In this document: piece after piece, positions 41,742 to 48,290 of the stretch
Numbering within the stretch: position 1 is the first letter of the stretch
Layout of the letters: every line of letters starts with the position of its first letter
Assembly: GCA_035536455.1 (NCBI GenBank)
Contig: DATLOC010000075.1
Span: forward strand, 20,536 to 84,535
Length of the DNA: 64,000 nucleotides
Source: DASUNQ01 sp035536455
Lineage (GTDB): Bacteria > Acidobacteriota > Thermoanaerobaculia > Multivoradales > UBA5704
Direction of reading: 5' to 3'
Notes under the pieces: model-generated
What the model was told of the DNA's origin: nothing
The model's input: only the letters and a program-made list of their open reading frames with translations
Databases searched by the model: none
Program-made: the position numbers and the translations under genes

Positions 41742-42905
41742 ATGCCCAGCCCGTTCTCGCGCACGCTGCGCGCTCTTGAAGTCGACGGCCACCGGCGGTG
41801 GATCGCCGGGCTGGTGCCGGCGCTGTTGCTGCTTGGCGCCTGGGGCGTGTGGTTCGTGCGCGGGCGGGTGTCGGTGTACGAGGTCACGGACCGGGCGTGG
41901 CTGGCGGTGGGACGGGAGGCGCATCCGCTCGCGGCGCCGGTCGAGGGGCGGGTGGCGGCGGTGCGGGCGGCGCTCGGGCAGCGGGTGAGCGAAGGGCAGG
42001 TCCTGATCGAGCTGGAGGCGGAGGAGCCGCGGGCCCGCCTCGACGAGGAACGGGCGCGGCGGGACGCCCTCGCCGGGCAGATCGCGGCCCTGCGCCAGCA
42101 GATCGCGGCCGGCGGACGGTCGCTGGCCGGCCGGCTCGGCGCCTCCCGCGCCGGCATCGAGGAGACGCTCGCCAAGACCCGGGAAGCGGAGGCGGCGGCG
42201 CGGCTGGCGCAGCAGGAGGCCGACCGCCAGGAGCGCCTCCTCGCCCAGGGGCTGGTACCGGCGGCGGAGGCGGAGAGGGCGCGCTCGGCGGCCGAGCAGC
42301 GCCGCGCCGCCGCGGACGCGCTGCGCGGGACTCTCGAGCGCTTGGGCTACGAGGAGCGGAGCACCGAGGGCGAGCGGCGCGGCGACGTCGACGAGCTGGA
42401 GCGCGAGCTGGCGCTGCTCGCCGGACAAACCGCCGCCGCCGGCGCCGCCGTCCGCCGCTTGGAGCGCGAGGTCGGGCTGCGCGCGATCCGCGCCCCGGTC
42501 GCCGGCCGTGTCGCGGAGATCGCGGCGGTGCGCGTGGGCTCCGTCGTCGCCGCCGGCGCGCAGCTCGGGATGGTGGTGCCGGAGGGCGAGCTCAAGGGGA
42601 TCGCCGAGTTCGCGCCCGCCTCCGCCCTCGGCCGGATCCGGCCGCGGCAGCCGGCGAGGATCGTCTTGAGCGGCTTCCCCTCGGCGCAGTACGGGCACTT
42701 GGCAGCCCGCGTCGCCCGCGTCGCCAGCGAGCCGCGCGACGGGCGCATCCGCGTCGAGCTCGCCCTGCGGCCGGACCGCCGCTCCCGGCTGCCGCTGCAG
42801 CACGGCCTGCCGGGCACGGCGGAGGTGGAGGTCGAGCGGGTGGCGCCCGCCGTCCTCGTCCTGCGCACGGTCGGCAAGGTCTTCGACCGCCCCGCCGCCG
42901 ACTAG
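41742..42905 (+). CDS. HlyD-family membrane fusion protein
   Basis: 387 residues from ATG 41742. One membrane helix (residues about 20-42), a biotinyl/lipoyl-like half (A-A-P-V-E-G-R-V-A-A-V-R-A-A-L-G-Q-R-V), a long coiled coil (about 100-235, rich in Glu/Arg/Ala), the second lipoyl half (A-I-R-A-P-V-A-G-R-V-A-E-I) and a beta-barrel C-terminus. It is the periplasmic adaptor of a type I-like exporter. Nine bases separate it from the C39 ABC gene, so the three transport genes form one operon in the order seen in bacteriocin export systems. No TolC-type gene is nearby. Confidence 0.9.
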   Translation: MPSPFSRTLRALEVDGHRRWIAGLVPALLLLGAWGVWFVRGRVSVYEVTDRAWLAVGREAHPLAAPVEGRVAAVRAALGQRVSEGQVLIELEAEEPRARLDEERARRDALAGQIAALRQQIAAGGRSLAGRLGASRAGIEETLAKTREAEAAARLAQQEADRQERLLAQGLVPAAEAERARSAAEQRRAAADALRGTLERLGYEERSTEGERRGDVDELERELALLAGQTAAAGAAVRRLEREVGLRAIRAPVAGRVAEIAAVRVGSVVAAGAQLGMVVPEGELKGIAEFAPASALGRIRPRQPARIVLSGFPSAQYGHLAARVARVASEPRDGRIRVELALRPDRRSRLPLQHGLPGTAEVEVERVAPAVLVLRTVGKVFDRPAAD

Positions 42906-42913
42906 CCGCCCGC

Positions 42914-45613
42914 ATGTCCCGCCCGCCGGACCGCCGCTCCTTCCTCGCCCCCGAGGTCGTCCAGACCTCGGCTATGGACTGCGGGCCGGCGACGCTCAAG
43001 TCGCTGCTCGAAGGCTTCGCCATCCCGGTGAGCTACGGCCGCCTGCGCGAGGCCTGCCAGATCGACCTCGACGGCACCTCGATCGACACCATGGAGGAGG
43101 TCGCGGCGCAGCTCGGCCTGGAGGCCGAGCAGGTGGTGGTGCCGGCGGACCACCTGCTGGCGCCGGCGGCGCGCAACCTGCCGGCGATCGTCGTCGTCCG
43201 CCACCCGAGCGGGCTGACCCACTTCATCGTCGTCTGGCGCCGCCACGGCCCGCTCGTCCAGGTGATGGACCCGGCCACCGGGCGCCGCTGGACGACGGCG
43301 CGCCGGCTCCTCGGCGAGCTATACAGGCACCGGCAGGCGGTGCCGGCGGCGGCCTTCCGCGAGTGGGCCGGCTCCGCGGACTTCCTCGACGTCCAGCGGG
43401 CGTTCCTGGGCGAGCTCGGCATCTCGGACGCCGAGGCCGGCGAGGTGCTGGCGGAGGCGCTGGCCGATCCGGGCTGGCGCGCGCTCGCCGCGCTCGACGC
43501 TTGCGTGCGTATGACCCGCTCGCTCGTCGCCGCGGGCGGGCTCGCCAAGGGGGGCGAGGCCGGGCGGCTCCTGCGCTCGCTCCTCGCCCGCTGCCGCGAA
43601 GCCGGCGACCGGGCGGAGCCGGCCGTGCCCGAGGCCTGGTGGTCGGTGCGGCCCGGCCCGCCGGGCGCCGACGGCGAGGAGCAAGTGGTGTTCCGTGGCG
43701 CCGTCCTGGTGCGCGTCCGCGGCCGCCGCGCGCCGGACGCCGGTGCCGAGGCCGCCGCGCCGAGCCCGCTCTCGCCCGAGCTGGCCGCCGCCCTCGCCGA
43801 GCCGCCGGCGCGGCCGGGCCGGGAGCTCCTCCGCCTGCTCGCCGCCGGCGGACGTTTCGCGCCGGGCGCGCTGGCGCTGGCGCTGCTGGTCGCAGGCCTC
43901 GGGGTGGTCGTCGAAGCGCTCCTCTTCCGCGCCTTCTTCGACCTGCCGCGCGCGCTGGGGCTCGGCGCCCAGCGGGCCGCGGCGCTCGGCCTGCTGTTCG
44001 CCGTCGTCGCCCTCTTCCTCCTCCTCGACCTGCCGATCGTGCGCGGCGCGCAGCGCCTGGGGCGGCACCTCGAGGCGCGGCTGCGGATGGCCTTCCTGCG
44101 CAAGGTGCCGCGCCTCGGCGACCGCTACTTCCAGAGCCGCCTGACCTCCGACATGGCCGACCGCAGCCACGGCGTCCACCGCCTCCGCCTGGTGCCCGAC
44201 CTCGGCGAGTGGTTCGTGCGCACCGCCTGCGAGCTGCTCTTCACCCTGGCCGGCATCGTCTGGCTCGATCCGGGGAGCCTCCTGGTCGTCGCCGTCGCCG
44301 CGGCGCTGGCGGTCGGCGTGCCGCTCGTGCTGCTGCCGCGGCTCGAGGAGTGGGACCTGCGGGTGAGGAACCACGCCGGGGCGCTGTCGCGCTTCTACCT
44401 CGACGCGCTCCTCGGGCTCTTCCCGATCCGCACCCACGGCGCGCAGACGGCGGTGCGGCGGCAGCACGAGGGGCTGCTCGTCGAGTGGGGGCGCTCCTAC
44501 CTCCACCTGCGCCGCGCCGAGGTGGTGGCGGACACGGCGGTGCAGATCGCCATGGTCTCGATGGTGATCGTCCTGCTCGTCGATCACCTCGCCCGCCGCG
44601 GGCTCGACGGCGGCATCCTGCTGCTCGTCTACTGGGGGCTCAAGGTCCTGAGCCTCGGGCACATGCTGATCCTGGCGATCGCCACCCAGTACCCCTCGCA
44701 CCGCAACGTCGCGCTGCGCCTGCTCGAGCCGCTCGGCGCGCCGGAGGAGGTCGAGGAAGCGGGGCCGCACGCCGCCGCGTCGGCGTCGTCGTCGCCCGCG
44801 CCCGCCGCCGGCATCGTCTGGGAGGACGTCGGGGTGCGCGCCGGCGGGCACACGATCCTCGACGGCGTCGGCGCCGCGATCGCGCCCGGCGAGCACGTCG
44901 CCATCGTCGGCCCCTCCGGCGCCGGCAAGTCGAGCCTCCTCGGGACTCTCCTCGGCTGGCACCGGCCGGCCGCCGGCCGCGTGCTGGTGGACGGCGAGCC
45001 GCTCGGCGGCGAGCGGCTGCAGGCGCTGCGCCGCGAGACTGCGTGGGTCGACCCGGCGGTGCAGCTCTGGAACCGGCCGCTGCTCGAAAACCTCCGCTAC
45101 GGCGCTTCAGAGGGCCTCGGCCTGCCGCTCGACCAGGCGATCGGCGCCGCCGACCTGGTTGCCGTGTTGCGCAAGCTGCCGGAGGGCCTGCAGACGACGC
45201 TCGGCGAAGGCGGCGGCCTGGTCTCCGGCGGCGAGGGGCAGCGGGTGCGCCTGGCGCGCGCGCTGCTGCGGCCCGGGGTGCGCCTGGTCCTCCTCGACGA
45301 GCCGTTCCGCGGCCTCGACCGCGAGCAGCGCCGCGAGCTGCTGGCGCGGGCCCGCCGCCTCTGGCAGGGGGCGACGCTGCTCTGCGTCACCCATGACGTC
45401 GGCGAGACGCTGGGCTTCGCGCGCGCGCTCGTCGTCGAGAACGGCCGCATCGTCGAGGACGGCCCGCCCGAGCGCCTCGCCGCGCAGCCGGGGTCGCGCT
45501 ACGCGGCGCTCCTCGCCGCCGAGCGGGACGTGCGGTCGGGCCTCTGGCAGAGCGCGGTCTGGCGGCGGCTGCGGATGGAGCGCGGGCGGTTGACCGAGGC
45601 GGAGGAAGGGTGA
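42914..45613 (+). CDS. peptidase C39-containing ABC exporter
   Basis: 899 residues from ATG 42914. N-terminal C39 peptidase with Gln17, Cys23 (Q-T-S-A-M-D-C-G-P-A), His103 (L-T-H-F-I-V-V-W) and Asp119 (V-M-D-P-A-T-G), an intact triad. A linker of about 170 residues follows, then the membrane domain (about 300-590) and the nucleotide-binding domain: Walker A G-P-S-G-A-G-K-S-S near 666, signature V-S-G-G-E-G-Q-R near 770, Walker B L-V-L-L-D-E-P near 790, H-loop V-T-H-D. C39 domains cut leaders after Gly-Gly while exporting the core. The neighbouring micropeptides carry K-A-G-G, which makes them the likely substrates. The architecture resembles the peptidase/ATPase of NHLM-type bacteriocin exporters. 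Confidence 0.92.
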   Translation: MSRPPDRRSFLAPEVVQTSAMDCGPATLKSLLEGFAIPVSYGRLREACQIDLDGTSIDTMEEVAAQLGLEAEQVVVPADHLLAPAARNLPAIVVVRHPSGLTHFIVVWRRHGPLVQVMDPATGRRWTTARRLLGELYRHRQAVPAAAFREWAGSADFLDVQRAFLGELGISDAEAGEVLAEALADPGWRALAALDACVRMTRSLVAAGGLAKGGEAGRLLRSLLARCREAGDRAEPAVPEAWWSVRPGPPGADGEEQVVFRGAVLVRVRGRRAPDAGAEAAAPSPLSPELAAALAEPPARPGRELLRLLAAGGRFAPGALALALLVAGLGVVVEALLFRAFFDLPRALGLGAQRAAALGLLFAVVALFLLLDLPIVRGAQRLGRHLEARLRMAFLRKVPRLGDRYFQSRLTSDMADRSHGVHRLRLVPDLGEWFVRTACELLFTLAGIVWLDPGSLLVVAVAAALAVGVPLVLLPRLEEWDLRVRNHAGALSRFYLDALLGLFPIRTHGAQTAVRRQHEGLLVEWGRSYLHLRRAEVVADTAVQIAMVSMVIVLLVDHLARRGLDGGILLLVYWGLKVLSLGHMLILAIATQYPSHRNVALRLLEPLGAPEEVEEAGPHAAASASSSPAPAAGIVWEDVGVRAGGHTILDGVGAAIAPGEHVAIVGPSGAGKSSLLGTLLGWHRPAAGRVLVDGEPLGGERLQALRRETAWVDPAVQLWNRPLLENLRYGASEGLGLPLDQAIGAADLVAVLRKLPEGLQTTLGEGGGLVSGGEGQRVRLARALLRPGVRLVLLDEPFRGLDREQRRELLARARRLWQGATLLCVTHDVGETLGFARALVVENGRIVEDGPPERLAAQPGSRYAALLAAERDVRSGLWQSAVWRRLRMERGRLTEAEEG

Positions 45614-47739
45614 GCGCGCGGCTCGACCTCGACGCGCTCGCATGGCCGGCCGATCGGCTCGGCGAGGCGCTCTCCGCCCTCGCCCGCGCCGCCGGGCTCG
45701 GTGCCGCCAAGCTCGATCTCCCCGAGCCGCCGCCGGACGCCACGCCCGAGGAGCTGGACCGCTGGATCGGCGCCGCGGCGGCGGCGATGGGGCTCGAAGC
45801 CGAGCCCGTCGAGGCCGCCTACGGCGAGGTGGCGGCGCTCGTAGGGCACGCGGCGCCGGCGTTGCTCCGCCTGCCGGGGGCCGCGGGCAGCGTCCTCGCC
45901 CTCCTCGCCGGCGGCCGGCGGCAAGTCCGCGTGCTCGGCCGCGATCATCGCCCGCGGCGGGTGGCGGTGGCGGCGCTGCGCGACGCGCTGCGCGGCGACC
46001 TCGACGCCAGCCTCGGCCCCGAGGTGGACCGCCTGCTCGACGAGGCGGTGGTGCCGCCGCGCCGGCGGACGCGGGCGCGGGAGGCGCTCCTCGCCGAGCG
46101 GCTCGCCGAGCGGCGGATCGGCGGCTGCTGGCTCCTCGACCTCCCGCCCGGCGGCAGCTTCTGGGCGGCGTCGCGGCGGGCAGGCCTGCCGGGGCGCGCC
46201 GCCGTCCTGGTCGGCGCGCACATGGCGCAGCACGCGCTCCTGCTCCTCTCGTGGTGGGTGCTGGGCCTCGGCGTCCTCCGGGGGCGGCTCGACCCCGCGT
46301 GGGTCGCCGCCTGGGTGCTGCTGCAATTGACAGTGATCCCGTTCCGCGCCCTGGAGCTCTGGTCCGCGGGCGTGCTGATGGCGCGCGCCGGGCGGCTCTT
46401 CAAGCGCCGGCTGCTGGTGGGCGCCCTGCGCATGGCGCCCGAGGAGACGCGCCACCAGGGCGCCGGCCAGCTCCTCGGCCGCATCTTGAACGCCGAGGCC
46501 CTGGAGTTCCTGGCGCTGACCGGGGCGCACGTCGGCGTGATCACCTTCGCCGAGGTCCTCCTGGCGCTACCGGTCCTCGCCGCCGGCGCCGGGGGCTGGC
46601 CGCACGCCCTCCTGCTCCTCGCCTGGGTCGCCTTCGCGCTCTGGCTCGGCTGGCGGTACCTCGAGCAGCGGCGCGTCTGGACCGCGGCGCGGCTGGAGAT
46701 GACCCACGACCTCGTCGAGCAGATGGTCGGCCACCGCACGCGCCTGGCGCAGCAGAACGCCGAGCGCTGGCACGAGCGCGAGGACGGCGAGCTGGAGCGC
46801 TACCTCGACCTCTCGGCGGAGCTCGACCGGCGGGCAGCGCTGCTGCGGGTGCTGGTGCCGCGCGGGTGGCTCCTGGTGAGCCTCCTCGCGCTCGCGCGGC
46901 CTTTCGTCGCCGGCACGGCGTCGTCGGGGAGCCTCGCCGTCGCGCTGGGCGGCGCCCTCTTCGCCTACTGGGCGCTGTGGAAGATGGTCCGCGGGCTGGC
47001 CGACCTGTCGGAGGCGGCCGTGGCGTGGGACCAGGTGGCGCCGATCTTCCGCGCCGCCGCCCGCTCGGAGGCATCGGCGCCGGGTGCGGCCTTGATCCCG
47101 GTCGCCCAGGCTGGCGCCGGCGGCTCGCGGGTCGTCCTCGAGGCGCACGACCTCGGCTTCCGCTACGGCGAGCGTGCCGACCTCGCCGTCGCCGGCGCCT
47201 CGCTCGCGGTGCGGCAGGGCGACCGGCTGTTGCTCGAAGGGCCATCGGGGGGCGGCAAGTCGACGCTCGCCGCGCTGCTCACCGGCCTGCGCCTGCCGCA
47301 GTCGGGGCTGCTGCTCCTCGACGGCCTGGACCGGCACTCGCTCGGCGCCGAGGGGTGGCGGCGGCGGGCGGTGGCGGCGCCGCAGTTCCAGGAGAACCAC
47401 GTCCTGACCGACACCTTCGCCTTCAACCTGCTGATGGGCCGCGCCTGGCCGCCGCGGCCGGGCGACGTCGAGGAGGCCGAGGCGGTGTGCCGCGAGCTGG
47501 GGCTAGGCGACGTCCTCGACCGCATGCCCGCCGGCCTGCTGCAGATGGTCGGCGAGTCGGGCTGGCAGCTCTCGCACGGCGAGAAGAGCCGGCTCTACAT
47601 CGCCCGGGCGCTGCTCCAGAAGGCCGAGCTGGTTGTCCTCGACGAGAGCTTCGCCGCGCTCGACCCGGAGAGCCTGCGGCAGGCGCTCTCCTGCGTCCTG
47701 CGGCGCGCGCCGACGCTGCTCGTCATCGCCCACCCGTAG
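45610..47739 (+). CDS. second ABC exporter subunit, truncated after the H-loop
   Basis: 709 residues from GTG 45610 (GTGA overlap). An N-terminal soluble region (1-190) precedes the membrane domain (about 195-475). The ATPase has Walker A G-P-S-G-G-G-K-S-T near 544, an unusual signature L-S-H-G-E-K-S-R, Walker B L-V-V-L-D-E-S and H-loop V-I-A-H-P, after which the protein stops. Usual exporters continue another 40-50 residues. It is the second ATPase of an HlyD/C39-ABC/ABC trio like those of NHLM-type systems, probably a heterodimer partner. Thr/Glu changes in the core motifs are minor, so ATPase activity is likely. Confidence 0.88.
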   Translation: MSARLDLDALAWPADRLGEALSALARAAGLGAAKLDLPEPPPDATPEELDRWIGAAAAAMGLEAEPVEAAYGEVAALVGHAAPALLRLPGAAGSVLALLAGGRRQVRVLGRDHRPRRVAVAALRDALRGDLDASLGPEVDRLLDEAVVPPRRRTRAREALLAERLAERRIGGCWLLDLPPGGSFWAASRRAGLPGRAAVLVGAHMAQHALLLLSWWVLGLGVLRGRLDPAWVAAWVLLQLTVIPFRALELWSAGVLMARAGRLFKRRLLVGALRMAPEETRHQGAGQLLGRILNAEALEFLALTGAHVGVITFAEVLLALPVLAAGAGGWPHALLLLAWVAFALWLGWRYLEQRRVWTAARLEMTHDLVEQMVGHRTRLAQQNAERWHEREDGELERYLDLSAELDRRAALLRVLVPRGWLLVSLLALARPFVAGTASSGSLAVALGGALFAYWALWKMVRGLADLSEAAVAWDQVAPIFRAAARSEASAPGAALIPVAQAGAGGSRVVLEAHDLGFRYGERADLAVAGASLAVRQGDRLLLEGPSGGGKSTLAALLTGLRLPQSGLLLLDGLDRHSLGAEGWRRRAVAAPQFQENHVLTDTFAFNLLMGRAWPPRPGDVEEAEAVCRELGLGDVLDRMPAGLLQMVGESGWQLSHGEKSRLYIARALLQKAELVVLDESFAALDPESLRQALSCVLRRAPTLLVIAHP

Positions 47740-47742
47740 GCG

Positions 47743-47771
47743 TTGAAACCGATTCCATTCTGCGGTAGACT
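47743..47771 (+). promoter_or_regulatory. sigma-70 promoter of micropeptides 2 and 3
   Basis: TTGAAA (47743-47748), 17-base spacer, TAGACT (47766-47771), beginning three bases after the ABC stop. It gives the two downstream micropeptides their own high-level transcription, independent of the transporter operon. Confidence 0.6.
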
Positions 47772-47816
47772 GACAGCAGTACAAGAAAAAACCGCCTGCG
47801 AAGGGAGGTGAATGCG

Positions 47817-47867
47817 ATGCGTGTCAAGACGACCGTGAAGGCCGGAGGCGTGCTCATCAGCGATTGA
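47817..47867 (+). CDS. micropeptide 2 (K-A-G-G type), candidate exported peptide precursor
   Basis: 16 residues: MRVKTTVKAGGVLISD. AAGGGAGGTG ends six bases before the ATG, a near-perfect ribosome site. A C39 cut after Gly-Gly would release V-L-I-S-D. It is duplicated 102 bases downstream as micropeptide 3 with only core changes (V-L-L-A-D) plus one silent change. Synonymous and core-only differences suggest translation and selection on the leader-like part. Confidence 0.75.
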   Translation: MRVKTTVKAGGVLISD

Positions 47868-47918
47868 TCCGGCGGCGAGCTGCCGGAAAAGAAATCCCGC
47901 GGAAGGAGGTGATCTGCG

Positions 47919-47969
47919 ATGCGTGTCAAGACGACTGTGAAGGCCGGAGGCGTGCTGCTAGCCGACTGA
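47919..47969 (+). CDS. micropeptide 3 (K-A-G-G type), candidate exported peptide precursor
   Basis: 16 residues: MRVKTTVKAGGVLLAD. Its ribosome site AAGGAGGTGATC is a full match to the 16S anti-SD consensus. Identical to micropeptide 2 through K-A-G-G-V-L, then L-A-D instead of I-S-D. A hairpin follows 18 bases after the stop. The two form a dicistronic tandem array. Confidence 0.75.
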   Translation: MRVKTTVKAGGVLLAD

Positions 47970-47986
47970 TCGGCCGATAGGCGAGC

Positions 47987-48010
47987 GCGGCGGCGCGAGC
48001 GCGCCGCCGC
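47987..48010 (+). terminator. terminator-like hairpin after micropeptide 3
   Basis: GCGGCGGCGC-GAGC-GCGCCGCCGC, a perfect 10-bp GC stem with a 4-base loop. It is followed by C-rich sequence, not a T-tract. It sits between the convergent micropeptide pairs and may end transcripts from both strands. Confidence 0.5.
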
Positions 48011-48069
48011 CCCCAGGATCTGAGGTCGACCTGCGAAGTCTTGGATGCTTCCCGCTGGCTCTTGCGAGC

Positions 48070-48126
48070 TCAGTCGGCGCCGGTCATGACGATGCCGCCT
48101 GCCTTGACGTTGGTCTTGGTCTTCAT
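48070..48126 (-). CDS. micropeptide 4 (K-A-G-G type), candidate exported peptide precursor
   Basis: 18 residues: MKTKTNVKAGGIVMTGAD. AAAGGAG lies nine bases upstream and overlaps the 3' arm of a leader hairpin (48138-48171). It differs from micropeptide 5 at two residues (N/K at position 6, A/V at position 17). A C39 cut after Gly-Gly would give I-V-M-T-G-A-D. It is the last gene behind the kinase on the minus strand. Confidence 0.75.
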   Translation of the reverse strand: MKTKTNVKAGGIVMTGAD

Positions 48127-48137
48127 GGATTGGTCTC

Positions 48138-48171
48138 CTTTCGCCCCTAACGCGAGAAACCGCGGCGAAAG
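48138..48171 (-). promoter_or_regulatory. leader hairpin overlapping the ribosome site of micropeptide 4
   Basis: CTTTCGCC pairs with GGCGAAAG (8 bp), with a nested CGCG/CGCG stem. The 3' arm contributes AAAG of the Shine-Dalgarno, so the structure could control translation or mark RNA processing. It is a copy of 48254-48287. Confidence 0.5.
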
Positions 48172-48185
48172 CGATCAACCCGTGC

Positions 48186-48242
48186 TCAGTCCACTCCGGT
48201 CATGACGATGCCGCCGGCCTTGACCTTGGTCTTGGTCTTCAT
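48186..48242 (-). CDS. micropeptide 5 (K-A-G-G type), candidate exported peptide precursor
   Basis: 18 residues: MKTKTKVKAGGIVMTGVD. AAAGGAGATC upstream. It begins 48 bases after the kinase stop on the same strand and is followed 116 bases later by its duplicate, micropeptide 4. Its position suggests transcription with the sigma factor/kinase pair. Confidence 0.75.
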   Translation of the reverse strand: MKTKTKVKAGGIVMTGVD

Positions 48243-48253
48243 CGCTTGATCTC

Positions 48254-48287
48254 CTTTCGCCCGTAACGCGGGAAACCGCGGCGAAAG
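48254..48287 (-). promoter_or_regulatory. leader hairpin overlapping the ribosome site of micropeptide 5
   Basis: Same 8-bp outer stem as 48138-48171 (CTTTCGCC/GGCGAAAG), with nested CGCGG-TTTC-CCGCG. The outer stem is unchanged between the copies while the inner loop varies. Together the copies define a 116-bp tandem duplication of leader plus micro-ORF. It could also act as a partial terminator of kinase mRNA. Confidence 0.5.
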
Positions 48288-48290
48288 CGA

